Source: Stercorarius parasiticus
Lineage: Eukaryota; Chordata; Aves; Charadriiformes; Stercorariidae
NCBI GenBank assembly: GCA_013396915.1
Contig: VWZL01000719.1
Span: forward strand, 133,445 to 197,444
Length of the DNA stretch: 64,000 bases
Reading direction: 5' to 3'
This document shows, piece by piece, positions 36,839 through 49,699 of the stretch (positions are counted from its first letter, which is position 1; every line of letters begins with the position of its first letter). The notes beneath the pieces were generated by a model, which saw only the letters and a list, made by a program, of their open reading frames with translations, was not told where the DNA came from and searched no databases. The translations under genes and the position numbers were made by a program.

Positions 36839-36889
36839 CATGTTTTTGGCAAAAAACATGAGGTGCCGTTTATCTTGGGGAGCTCCCCA
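36839..36889. repeat. Hairpin plus adjacent 14-bp palindrome
   Basis: CATGTTTTT (36839-36847), loop GGCA, AAAAACATG (36852-36860) form a perfect 9-bp stem. Fifteen bases further on, TGGGGAGCTCCCCA (36876-36889) is a perfect 14-bp palindrome, unusually GC-rich for its surroundings. Confidence 0.85.
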
Positions 36890-39800
36890 TTACTGGTCTG
36901 ACAGCTTTATAGTGCTGTTGGGAAATGAAGTATAACATCAGGTTACTAAGCAACTCCACAGCATTTTTAAAATACTTCTTGGAACTCACTTGTTTCTCCT
37001 AATTGATGCAGTCCACATCATTTTGAACATAAATGGGACATCATGTTTAGAAATATGCTGCATAACTAATTTTAGCTAACATGTCTTACTACCTCTGCAT
37101 ATCTAAATCAAGCACCGGCATATAAATGTCATATAGAAAGAAAATTTTTATCTTCTTCCTGAGTTGCATTGACATTTAATATATATAAATTATTTTGACA
37201 GTTCAAGCTAGTTTCTGAAGTTGTCTGCTGACTGTCAGAAAACAACATGAAAGGCTGAGTAGCAATTTCATTTTTCAAGTTTTACACAGAATAAAGTTTT
37301 AATTAGTCAATCTGACTTCTTTTGTGAATTCATGTGCTATAATACATCAGAATTAATAGGAGATCTATCTCTGTACATTGTAATCATGTTGATATTTTCA
37401 TGAGCAAAATAGCATCTCATACCCTCTCTGAATATTAGTGATAAATACGCTGGTATATCACAATTTATGAAGTGCAAACTAACTTCTTATCATTCCTGGC
37501 TTCTCTCCCCTTGATAATGGTAGTGAATAGTAAATAATGAAACACTATAGACATGCTGACTTTGGTGTTCTTTCCTCAAGCTAACCTATGTGTTTCTTTC
37601 TTTATATACTTCCTTATTTTTCAAAATTTTTAATACTTTTTAAATAAGTTTTTTAATGTAATACCTTTTAAATTTACTAAAGAAAAAGTGAGATACTGAC
37701 TGAGGATCAACTAACAACATGTCTAATCTCCTGATATTTTGATTTTTTAACCCTCCTTTTGTTAGCTTACTTATTATTTTGCTGCTTGGCCCTCTTCTGT
37801 GCCTTCTGCCACCCAGTCTTCCATTTCCTTAAAGATTTTTTTTGTTTGGTTACTTTTTTTTCCCCTCATTCATTTATATAGGAGGCAGCTTTCCTGCAAC
37901 TGGGACTGGAAAAAAAAAATCATTATATCTTGATGATCACTTAAATCTGTAATCTTTTTAATGTGCTCTATCAATTGTAATACTGTTGGAGGCTTAAATG
38001 TAAGATGAGACATTACTGATTTGATTCAGTAAACTTATGCAATCCAAGATTATAGGTTTAAATCATAAGTTAAGGCACAGAACATATTTTAAAACTGCTG
38101 AAATGACGTTCTTCCCCTATCAATGAAGAATACATTATACTTATTGGACATGCTTTTTGCTTACTGCAACTAGTATCAGCTTCTCAGTCTTATGGAGGAG
38201 GTCATATATGCATCTTGTGTAAATTTATACATGTACTAGATTATGAGATATCCCCTGTAATGGAGTAAACCTTTTTGTAGGTCTCTTATATGAACAATTT
38301 ATTGGGCCACCCATAGGATACACTCCAATTTGAGTCACAAGGTTGTAGCACTCCTGTTCAGAATGAATTCTCTTCCAGCACCCTCATGAGGAAGAGGACT
38401 TCACAGTGCCTCTGCTGCTCCTGGGACCATATACTTGATCACTAGTCAGGGGATCTCCCAGTTTATGGCCTGTGGAAGAACCTATTATCTTGCAAACATT
38501 CACGATGCCAGAACTGTGGTGAGTGAATAGGAAGATGGGATCATATAAGCAAATTTCACAATGTGTGTGAGACTTGTCGGGTTGTCTATTGTTTTTATAA
38601 AAATTAAGATGGAGAAGCAATCAAAAATTCCACTGAAAAGTGCAACACAAGAATGAAGTAAGACTCCGAGGTGACAGTGAAAATCAGAATCTGTTACATA
38701 ATATGTAATATAAGTTCATATTTTGCATTTATTTTATAACTTTTAAGCATTGCTCTTAGGAAAAAAATCCCCATGAAGCACTGAAGAGGGTATGAGTGGA
38801 AAACGCTCCCAATAATGTTAGGCCATGGAAGACCGAATTAGCAATTCATACAATGTCAGGAACCAGAAAGTACTCAGCATGCAAGTATTGAAAGGGATCT
38901 TTCAACCCAAAGAAGACTGTGCAATTTTCACTCATTTGGATTACAATATTTGCTTCAGTAAAATTATTAGGAAATGTATTTATAATACAAACAGAATGCT
39001 TTGATATTTAGGAAATCACACATCTATATGTTCTTACAGGGTGAGGGATGTAATATGTATAAATTAAGAGTTAAAAAAAATATGAAGCATTCTTTAATTT
39101 CAGTTACAACTCTTATGCTTGCTACCACATAAACACCTATACCAAATAAGACAGAGTGCCATAGCTAGGTACCTCCAAGATTCCCTCAGGATTCAATATG
39201 CCTTTGAACCATTTGGGATTTTTTTTTCCTTTTGTATGTTCCTAGCATTTAATGAATCACAAAGGCTTACCGTACAGTAGTTGCCCCTTAGCCAGATATG
39301 CATTCCTGTCCCCTAGGGTAAATATCTGTCTTTTAAATACATCCTTTTGGGGATGTCAGCTGCCACAGCTTTTTTTTTTTTTTTTCCTCAGATATTTATA
39401 GCTATGACAGTCCAACCAACCACTTAACCAGATTTGTCCAGATCTGAAAATAATTTTCAGTCCAGCTAGTAAAGAATGAACCACAATGAATAATTCTGTA
39501 GAAGGCAGAGTAGATCAAATAAAAGTAACTCATGAAGTGTTCAAAGAAGCTGCAGCTATCCTCCTATGTTTGTAATTCAACAATGTGTCATAAAGGCTCA
39601 GATTATTATTGGAGATATATGTAGCTGCACTTTGCTGGAACTAGTCAAGAATGAGGTAATGAGAATATGACAAAGAAAAAGATAAGAGGTTAGGAAAGCC
39701 TGGTCATATTTATAGTCCTGCCAAATTTGAGATGTGACCATAGACAAGCCACTTAGGATGTAGTGAGAGGTTAAGAGGTGACTGGTTCCACAAAATTACA

Positions 39801-41241
39801 GCAATTCAACTCTCTAGTGTGGTGAACAGATTTTTAAAAAAGATCAATTACCTACAAAATCAGAGAAACTGCTTTTGTTTTCTACGGGTAGGATTCATTA
39901 CATATATAACTTCCCACTGGCAAACATGAGCATAGCAGATAAGGTTTTGATCACAATGAACTGCTTGATTCTGCTGAAACATAAGGGGATGGTTAAACTG
40001 GGCATTGCATCACTTTTCATTGTTTTTATAGGAATTCCCAGGTGTGCTTGCCACACTAGGCCTTGCGTATGTTGTAATCCTATCAACTTGATATATGAGC
40101 AAAGTCTTCAGTTTGCAAAGGCCCATTTTTAGAGTCTGAACTTTTGAAGACTAGGGCTAACCCAAATTTCTCATTACCATTTTAAAACCAAAAAAAGTTA
40201 ACCATCATTGTTCTGGAAATCCAATATATATAAGTTTTGTAATTATGGCACTATTGGTTCCAGGAGATGGGCTGTCCACAGTAGTAGGAGGCAAGATATG
40301 AAAAACAGTAAGTTTTCAGGACATTGAGAATGACAGCAGGTACTGTGTCTCTCTGCGTGCTCATCCCAGGGCTCTGGTACTCACATGTCTTGACTTGCAC
40401 TCCCCTCTCCTTTTTACTCAATGTATGGATATACTTTCAATGAATGCTTTTTTCCCTCCCTGCATGTTTTTTATCTCTATTTAATAAGCCCTCTCCCTTT
40501 CTCCTTCCTCCTTTACAATTTTTCCTAATCACTGTCTTGCATCTTCTTGGCTGCTGAGAAAGGGCAAAGGGTCAAAATCTTTTCTACTACAGGAAGGAAA
40601 GAGACCAAAGATGTGATATTGCCATTTTTTCCTTGTGGTGCCATGAAAACTCATGGTTGTTAGTTTTAGAAATAATTTTCCAACTTAACTGTCAGTATAC
40701 AATATCACAAAGCTCATACATTATAGTTAGCACTGATGGCTGCAGTCCTTGGTGATTCTTAGTCATTGAGGTCTGAGTGATCAGTCTTGAAAGCTGTTTG
40801 ATAAGACATATCAAAGCCAAAGTGGGCTTGTCTTCTTTCTTCTCCAATTTTCCTTCTTTATACCTGATGCTTTTATGTTATTGCTCTCCATCCCCAAAGA
40901 GGGAGTGGGAGGTGGTGTGTCATCTGCTCCCAATATTGCTTATCTTGTTTTGCTTTTCTCTTGGTAGTCATTCTTCTTGCACATTCATGAGGACATTTTG
41001 CCTATTTGTGGTTCCTTGTGTTTATTGTGTTCTTTGTCTGGAAATTTTTCTTTACTTTGATGCCTTTTGTATGCAATTACTCCTCTCTTTCTTTGACATT
41101 TTGATGGTCACATTGCTCACTATTCACATAGTAAAATTATGTCTGGCTATACAATCACAGCATTAGAAAGTGCTTATATGCTGTTGTTAATTGGACTATT
41201 TAGTACACTACAATCAGGATCAAGGCAAGCAAATATTAATG

Positions 41242-41259
41242 ATATCCTAATTAGGATAT
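41242..41259. repeat. 18-bp perfect palindrome
   Basis: ATATCCTAATTAGGATAT equals its own reverse complement and is centred on CTAATTAG, a homeodomain dimer-type core. Confidence 0.85.
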
Positions 41260-42417
41260 TTATGATTTACAGGTGTCACAGGTCTCTGCTTTGGCTACGG
41301 ATAACTTACTGGCAGAGGAATTATGATAGCAAGAAGATAGCTTCCATTTCTTTTTATGACGTGTGTCCTGCTTGAAAAAGAGTGCTAGTTGAAAAGTCAT
41401 TTTCCAGGTAAGCAGAGGGGTGTCTTTTGAGTACATTTTGCAACGATACAGGAACCTATATTCCATTATTGGCTATGGTTATGGTAATGTATTATTTCAG
41501 AAACCCCTCAATGTTTTGCTCTTGCAAAAATCTCCAAGAGAACTAGGTTTCCCTTGAAAAGAAACTTGTTCCAGTAGTGCTCACCTAACCCAGACACATG
41601 GAAAACAGAAGAAAAAAAACTTTGCGTTTGAAACATTACAGTGTTTCATATGGAATACATAAACCACAAAGTCATACTATTTTAACTGTATTGAGGAAGA
41701 GACAGAAAGACTTGTTTAGCCTTTAGTAGATACTAAACCTGTATCTTGCAGAGGCAATATAATTCAAGATTTCATGCCATTTCATTTAAACTTCTGTAAT
41801 AAAAAGAGATTAACACCTCCCATACAATTAAATGCGGCTGGTGATGCATAGGTCTATATTCATAGAAATTCACTAGTAATATTTTTCTGGACACAGGAAA
41901 AGTGTGTCTCTGACTTCTGACAAATGTTTCAAATAACTGTCTTTGATGTAGATATACTGATATCTCTACAGGAGTCATCAGATTTGGGAGTTCACAAGTG
42001 TCCAGATGAGCCTCAGGATTGTCCATCTTTTCCTGAGCATCTCAGCTTAAGTCAGTGAAATCTTCACACTCACTATCCTAGTTAAAATCCCTCAAACAGT
42101 GGCTTTCCAAGTCAATATCACAAACTCATGACCATCAGAAATTCTTGATACAAGGAGAGATGTTACAACTTATATGCAGTTGGGCTAAAGAGAGCAGAAG
42201 CAATGGAAAAAGAATAAATTGTCTGGAGGGGATGGATAACTGGCTGGAGAAGCCGCCACTTTCTACATTTCTCCATTAGTGGAAAGAATTGCACAGCATA
42301 ATTTCCTCCCTAACCAAGAGAAATCAAGTTCCAAAAGAAGTTGAGAAGAACTTCAGAGAAACCAAACCTCCAAATCAAGAGAAACAAGGCCTCCAAACTA
42401 AGTTGTCAAAATAATCT

Positions 42418-42663
42418 TCCTAAGATATTAGCAGTAAGCTTTTCTTCCATCATCCAGCTCCATTTTAATTGGCAATAAATTAAACTAATCTTTCTCATGT
42501 TGAGTCTGTTTTACCCGTGACAGTAATTGGTAAGTGATCTCCCTGTCTTTATCTCAACCCATGGGCTTTTTCAGCTTATTTCCTCCTTCTGTCCTATTGA
42601 GGAGGAAAAGTGGAAGAGTATCTGTGTGGGCATCCAGCAGCTGTCCAAGGTCAAACCTCTACA
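42418..42663 (+). mobile_element. Partial, decayed LTR of the long 23.7-kb type, plus orientation
   Basis: This is the 3' part of the same LTR family as 23724-24809, on the opposite strand. Shared blocks in order are GGCAATAAATTAAACTAAT (with polyadenylation signal AATAAA at 42474-42479), GAGTCTGTTTTACCCGTGAC, GGTAAGTGATCTCCCTGTC, CTTTATCTCAACCCATGGG, TGGGCATCCAGC, and the end AGGTCAAACCTCTACA. The family's GGGTCAACCCACCACA terminus is visibly mutated. Sequence back to about 42220 may also belong but is too divergent to claim. No target duplication was found. Confidence 0.75.
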
Positions 42664-43974
42664 AATATTAAGCATTATTCATTAAGCCAAAGCTGAAGAG
42701 AAAAAATAACAGAAAAACTCCATCTATTACATTTTATATTTCTATAGCTTAGAATAAGATAATATAAAATGTTATATAGTATTTATTAAAGACAGATAAG
42801 AATCTATTATATTTCTTTTAAAAGTATATATCACTCTGGCACAATTATTTTAATTTTCCTGTGTCAAAATATTATACATATGTTAAAAAAACAAATTTCA
42901 AATTTTAAACTATGCAGGAATTTTGCTTATTTTTTTATATATAAAATATTATTCTAGGACTACATATGCCATGATATCATTCAGTTTCCCAAATCTTTTG
43001 ACAGTCCAGTGGCCACAAACCCGGAAGGATTTTTTTCTTTCAATTTCTCTTTTGTAATGGTAAGTAACTGTCATCAGGCTAAAGACAAAGTGAAAAGGAT
43101 AAAAAACGTATCTCAGCAATTTTCAGGCTACATGAGTGAGATATTATTGTCATCTTCACTAGAAACTTCTGGCAAGTAAAAACCACATCAGTCTTCCAAA
43201 CAGATGAAGAGCAAGATGTAAGTGGTCTTTTCACTTCCATTTAACATGAGTGGCTTGGGATTCTTTTTTTCCTTGTTTTGTTTCGGTTTTACCTTTCTTC
43301 TAAGATGAGATGGTCTTTTTTTCCCACTTCAAAGTCTTAAATACATTCTGGATAGAAACAGACAGAAGAATTCAACTTGCTTTTTGAACAGTGAATTTTA
43401 TTTTTTCCTGATCTACACTGACATTTATAACCCTTGCCAAAACCTAAAGTACCTCTGTTGGCACTTCTATATCATACTGTAGATAAGGTTTTTAAGAGTA
43501 CCATAAAGAAAGGTGGACTGTACTTCCATCACAGTTTTGCTTTACTGTTAGAAGTTGGAGGGAAAAGCCTGTGATACAAAAAAGTTTTATAAAATATTTT
43601 GAGATAGTTTATTACATTTTGACCTTTCTTTTATTTATAGAATTTTATATACAGTGCAAGACCTTTGTATTATCTCATCCTGAACCCAGCGTATTAAATT
43701 TCCAGGCACTAGACCAGAAGTTATTTCTATGGGATCACATTTCTTTTTTGTCTTTTTTTCTTTCTTCAAATGATATTGTTCCAGGTTTATATTGGCTTGT
43801 TCTCTGTCCTTTAGTTCTTTAGCCTTTTTTTTTTAAATTAATATGCCAAACTCTCTCCTGTTTGATGATTCCCCACCTTGCACAACCTCTGATATTAAAA
43901 AGCTTCCTCAGGAGCTGTTAAGTATGATGTCTACACTGCAATTCCTTTGTCTACTTTGGCAATGATAGTCTCAT
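42664..43974. other. AT-rich non-genic DNA
   Basis: No gene recognised. Very AT-rich near 42740-42960. An 83-codon open stretch at 43571-43822 is hydrophobic and featureless. Confidence 0.5.
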
Positions 43975-44275
43975 AGAACTAACAGCTTAGTAAGGCATAA
44001 CCTTCCTATTCCAACTTTCGCTTAATCAAGTTGTGCTTCTGTAAGCATTTTCTGATCTGATGGTTTAAAATAGTTCCTAATACTTTCCTGCAAATTGAAG
44101 TTAAACTATTTGGTCTTTAATTTCCTGCTGTGTCCCTAGGCTTTTTCTCAAATAAGGGTATTCTGTTGGCTTCTCTAATTTCTGTTCCCATTCCCATTAG
44201 CATCTCTTGGGAAATGACTGCTTCTGGAGTCTCGATCAATGTTCAGAGCTTCTCATACTTAATAGGTTCAAGGTT
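43975..44275 (-). mobile_element. Probable ancient CR1 reverse-transcriptase relic
   Basis: The plus strand has, in order, weak counterparts of the reversed CR1 segment upstream of the reverse-transcriptase core: a CTTAATCAAGTTGTGCTTCTG stretch, TTCCTAATACTTTCCTGC, GAAGTTAAACTATTTGGTC, and CTTTTTCTCAAATAAGGG. Similarity is by eye to a remembered consensus and far weaker than the other CR1 copies, with no open frame. Confidence 0.4.
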
Positions 44276-46568
44276 TTATTTGCCCCTTTCTTAATTTATT
44301 TTCTTTTCTTTCCTGTAACTTTTATTTCTCAATTAGCAAAGGCAAATTTCAAGACTAACTATTTTGCAGAAATCAGTAAGTTTTTTTTTTAATTCTTAAT
44401 TGTATGGTATTCCCTTTTTGCATACAATATACCAAAATCCTTTATTCATTTTGGAGTTTGTTACATAAACAAATTAGCTTTAAACCAGTTTAAATGAAAA
44501 TGCTTGTCAGAATAAATTCTGATGTGTTTTCTTTCTCTCTTCATATTCTTTTAGCTTAATTTTAACATAATTTGCAAGATTTTTCTAACCTTTCTGCTGC
44601 TAAATTCAAGAACTACTGCAAAGACAACCAAATATCAAGTCTTCTGTTTCTTTGTTAATTACCTGTCATACTTACTGAACCAAGTCTATATTTGATACTA
44701 CAGCTAACTGACCCAATCTATCTTGTTCTTAGATTTAATTCATAAAAGAAGAATTAGGTGGTTTCATTTTATAAGGACACACACCCCCCCCCCAAAAGTA
44801 GTGATTACATTATATGATGCTCCAAATGACAGTCATGTGATAGAAGTCTGAATGCCATATGTATATACTCACCCACACTCACCCTTCCACACACAGACAC
44901 ACATGCACACTGTAGAGATAACATATATTTCCTTTGTATTTTCCATTTATGATTAAAAAAAAAAGACTGTGAAGAGATACTTTTTCTTCTGCATCTTGAA
45001 AAGGTTAAACAAAAGAGAATTTTCTAATAAAAAAAGAGATTCTCATATAAACAGGTATTTCTTCTTTCTTACTCATCCCTCCTTCTCCTTATGTGACTTT
45101 TCATGTCCAAAACACTTCCAGATGCTTTTTTGTACATCTAATATTCCAATATTTTTCTGCAAAGCAAAGAAAAATTCTTTTAGAGGAGAAATTAAGTTTG
45201 TTTATTTTTCCTGTCTCCTTCTGCTCTTATTAGGAAAAAAAAATTAATAACAAAACCCCACAAAGTCACAAAGCATATTCGACTTCTATTCGGCTTCAAT
45301 GAATTACTAACACAAGTAGCACTGAGCTTCTTGTGAGAGTAAACCGCAGTCTGTTAACCTTTCTAAACAGTGAACACCCAGTCAGAGGGAGAAATAATAA
45401 GGATCTCCCATCTCATGTTTGAGAAGTTATCTTGAAAAAGCTCTTGTCCACCTGAAAGAAAAAAAAAAAAGATGGAGAAAAAGAGCACCTCCTGCATAAA
45501 AACTATTTCAACAGCAGAAGTTGAAGGGAAGCAGCTCAAGAAAGTGTAAGAAACTAACTAGACATCTTAGCATTAGAAAATCTATTTTGCCTATTGACAG
45601 CAAAGTGTCTATGCTCCTTCCTCTAGCTTACAGAAAATGGTATGTAGGAAGGTGATTACAACAAATGTTCACATTAGATAACAAGTGTAATGTACTTAAC
45701 AACTTTGTCTCTGCTACACATATAGAAACATACATATCACAATTTAAAAGCCCATTTATTTTATACAAATATCATAGCATGTCATAAATCACTTCTAGTA
45801 ATATCTACTTAGTCATACTATAATCCAGTCTCTATGAACTTAGAACAGAATAACTAATGATGAAAAACATGAAGATGTGCAGGAAAATACGTATCACAAA
45901 AACAGAACCTCCTTTGATGGGAGGTTTGAAGAGTTTTCCAGCAACTCTAAGGAGTTATCTACTCCTGCTTTCCAGGTGGTGTAATTATTGCCTGGGGCAA
46001 GAGATTTTATTTGTTTGTTGCTTTGTTTTTCATATGCGATGTCTTAATTAAATGCTAATGAGGTATGTGCTTTGCTTTCTGGTAAAGAATTATTTTCTTG
46101 ATAGCAGAAAAGTAGGTTGTAGGCTTTATTTAAGAAATCTGTAAGACAACAGAGGATACTTCCAGAAAACTTTCAGACACGTAAACTAGTGAAATATAAC
46201 TGAAAACAGGTTTGGCTATGAATACATGGCCCTCAGAGCCATCAATCTTCTTGAATTCAGCGATAGACCAGTCTCTATGTACCTCCAGAAAAAACATCCA
46301 ACAGAATGCTTCCATTTATTACCTTCAGTTAATTTTGCATCAAGATTGACATAATAATGTTACTATTAGTTTTATTTAACTCTCTACTTACATCTCCCTC
46401 TGATCTTCTTAGGTAGATAGTTTGACTGGGAAACACCAGGCAGTGTAAGTATACTTCTATTGCTTAGCCAGATGGAGAGTAGAGTTAACTTCAGTCTTTG
46501 TGTCTCCTCCATTAATTTAGCCTGTTGTTTTGAACTTCAGGAAAGTTGTCACCATTTAGGTGGACAGA
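44276..46568. other. AT-rich non-genic DNA
   Basis: No gene recognised. C10 run at 44784-44793, a CA-rich stretch at about 44870-44911, and poly-A near 45462-45472. Open frames (44969-45247, 45857-46051) lack domains. Confidence 0.5.
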
Positions 46569-47121
46569 TGTACTGGATTTTGCAGGGATAGAGTCAGTTT
46601 TCTTCATATTATCTTGTATAGTGTTATGTTTTGGATTTGTGACCAAAACTGTTGCTCCTTACACAGTATCAAAGTGTTTTCTGTTTTGCACGGTGCCCTG
46701 CTAGCAAGTAGGGCAAGGGTGCACAAGAAGGTCAGAGGGGATACAGCCGGATAGTTGACCCCAACTGACCAAAGGGATATCCCATAGCATATGACATCAC
46801 ACTTGGCAAAAAATATGAAGGAAGAAGAAGGAAGGGTGATGTTCAGCATTGTGTTTGTCTTCCCAAATAATCGTTATGTGGGATGAAGCCCTGCTTTCCT
46901 GGAGATGGCTGAACACCTGCCTGCCGATGAGAAGTAGTGAATTAATTCCTTATTTTGCTTTGATTGCATGGGGAGATTATGCTTTACCTATTAAACTGTC
47001 TTGTTTTAAACTCACAAATTTTCTTACTTTTACCCTTCCAATTCTTTTCCCCATCCCACTGAGGGGGAGTGAGTGAGCAGCTGTGTGGGGCTGAGCTGTC
47101 TATGAGGGTTAACGCACAGCA
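46569..47121 (+). mobile_element. ERVL-type solo LTR, plus orientation
   Basis: Begins TGTACTGGATTTTGCAGGG and ends GAGGGTTAACGCACAGCA, the TG...CA termini of the same avian ERVL-like family as 5593-6076. Internal landmarks are GACCCCAACTGACCAAAGGG, a TGACATCAC stretch in the promoter region, an ATTAAA polyadenylation-type signal (46990-46995) and the CCCATCCCACTGAGGGGGAGTG block near the 3' end. It lacks the roughly 65-bp deletion of the 5.6-kb copy. Flanking 5-mers (ACAGA, AACGA) do not match well, consistent with age. No internal retroviral sequence is attached. Open frames within it (46560-46754, 46604-46849, 46849-47076) are not genes. Confidence 0.9.
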
Positions 47122-49699
47122 AACGATGATATAAATATTCTGTGGGCCATGTGACGGAAGATCCTTCTTCCTCAATGAGTCCTATAGAAAGTCCTTTTTC
47201 CACCTAAAATTTGTTTGGGTTGATGGATATTCAGGGACTCCAAATGCTGTATTTGCATAAGCAGAAGATGTTGCATGTACGACATCTGAGATGTCATAAT
47301 TCCTTCAAACTTGTTGCACCTGCCCAGCTCACCCTATGACACATGCACAATACATAGACACTTCCAGCACAGGCCAGGCAGTTGCTCAGTTCAACAGGAA
47401 TTAAGTTACTCTTTGCAGAATAATGGCATTCAATACAGACAAGTGTATAATACTATTAAGTAGCAGCAAGAACACTCATGAAGAGAGATGTGAAACCTCA
47501 TTCTTGTTCTAAGCACTAGTTTTCATTTGTTCTTTTTTTTTGTTTGTTTAATCCAAATATTATTTTCCCTCCTCTAATCTCAATATTAAAGTGCAAAGCC
47601 TTGCAAATTCGGGTTTTACATTTGCACTCCTTAGAAAGTAAGCTATTGGGAGGCTTGCGTTTCATCCCTTTTCCTGGTCGCGTAAGTTTTGTGTTTTTTC
47701 TTTCCCCTTAAGCCAGTGGATACAGAATTCCTCTGAATATGTGGATCTAAAGGTCCTAAATCTGAGGAAAACTTTAAAGATAGGTCTCCCATTTTCTTTG
47801 AAAAGTAAAAGAGAAAGCTTTTAGTTCAGAATTCAAGTTTTGGACAGACTCAATGGGTCTTACTTACTTTCTATCAAAAACAGCGATTGTAGGAACCTTC
47901 CATTGGAAGACAACTCTAGGATTTAAGTAAAGTGGATGGAGAAGCTTTTTTAGAGGATTTGACTTCGGAACTGTTTTTCAAACACACATCATGTAAGTGA
48001 TACTGGTTCATTGTAAGTATCTTGACAATTAAACTGTGGGTTTTTTTCCAAATCACACATCTGAGGTTTCTACCTCTTTGGAATGCCTGAATATTTGGTT
48101 CATTTGGGAGCTAGGTTCCTGAAACTAGGTGTTTCACTGGGTATGGTCTTCAATGTACTCACTCCTAGGAATTTTTAGAATCTAAGAGCATTAAGATACA
48201 TCTTCATTTACATCTTCATTGATAGAAGGAACTAAGATTTCCTTTTCCCTTTTATCATTCAAGACAGATCCCTATGAACAAATTCCTTACAAAGGAAGTG
48301 TTCTATAAAGACTCAGTAATTAAAAAACAAAAAAAAAAAACACATGAAAGCAACAATAATTCTCTTCCATACTAATTTCTTAAGCTATCTGATAATATCA
48401 GGGTTTGGATACACACCTTGCTATTAAGCCAGCATGATCACTGTTCATGCAATATTCAGTGACATTTTGAGTACAAATACCAAGATTATTATTTTTTATT
48501 ATTAAATATTATATGAGTGTTTAAAGTGTCTGTGAAGCATATTCTTATTAAATATTATTGCTGACATTTGGGAAAGGTCAAATGGGATGCCCTTATGCAA
48601 AAACATGTTAGCAGCAAGACAAAATTATTACAATTATTAACAATAATAATTTGATTTGAAAAAAGATCAAGTTTGGGAATCTTGTGTCTTTAGAAGTTAA
48701 CACAATTACCTGTTTAAATTTGGCCAAAACTGCAATCTCTTGAACACACTGATGTCACCATCAGGCTTTTCTCTTAATTCCATTGAGCATACGTATTTAT
48801 TTCCCAGCCAGCCACATATTGAAAAGACAAAGCCACAAAGTAGAGGATGTCGTTATTTCCCTTACACTGCAGATATAATTACTAAACTCCCTATGCATAT
48901 AACAAAGGTGAGTAGGTGAAGCCAAGAAAGATGTTTGTTTACTACTCTCTGCAGCAGAAAAAACTAACATTCTCTAACTAATCTAATTCTGTGCTTGAAC
49001 AGAGGGCTGGATCCTGTACAGTCATCAGCTTTTTCCCTAGACAATCAAACTCTTGTGTCTAATCTGAAACTTTGTTTTGCTTAGAAACTTTATTAGCACT
49101 AAACTCATTTTAAATTAAGGTAATAAAAGAACTGGAGAGGAAACTCCAGATACATTAGCTGCAGCTGTCTTCCTTCTTCTTCCCCTCTGAATTTTTCCAG
49201 ACAGACATGCATTTATCTTAATGTTCTTACTCAACGTCTTGTCATTGAGGGTGGGATTTTATTGAGTTGTATGTGTTCTGCCTCTGTGTATTTTAAGATT
49301 ACAATATTCTCTTTTGTTTGGAGATTCAGATCCTAGAAGTGCCTGTTCATAGGTCAGAGTACAGTATAGTTTCTAGTCGGGAGATAGAAGAGGGCTACTT
49401 CAGTTTCAGACACAGGAAGTGGTAAATAAAATCTGCAATCATAAATCAGCAGTCGAGAAACTTGCTTTTTATCTATACCCATGAACAAATTATTAATAAA
49501 GTAACTTACTATATCTCAGTCTAAAACAATTAGAAGCCTCTCCTTTTCTATAAAAAAGATACATTCTACAGCTGCTTTATCTCCCACGGGTTAGAGTTCC
49601 AATATCATGTCTGATATCATGTATATGGCATCTTAAATTCTCATTGTTAATGATGAGATATCAATGTGCATAGCATAATCTAATGCGGTAGTTCAAGAA
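47122..49699. other. AT-rich non-genic DNA
   Basis: No gene or further repeat recognised. Short poly-A near 48330-48342. Confidence 0.5.

Larger units (their letters stand above)
34441..42417. other. Long AT-rich non-genic tract
   Basis: No gene, CR1 or LTR recognised in about 8 kb. It contains palindromic structures at 36839-36889 and 41242-41259 (separate entries), poly-A near 35169-35181, a T run near 39371-39385 and a pyrimidine-rich stretch near 40395-40520. Open frames at 40777-41166 (129 codons, GTG start, very hydrophobic) and 41772-42026 (84 codons, minus) match no family I know. Confidence 0.5.

Noticed and set aside
40777..41166. 129-codon open frame that looks membrane-spanning
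   Set aside because: It begins with GTG, lies in pyrimidine-rich DNA that yields Leu, Phe, Ser and Cys by composition alone, and matches no known membrane protein.
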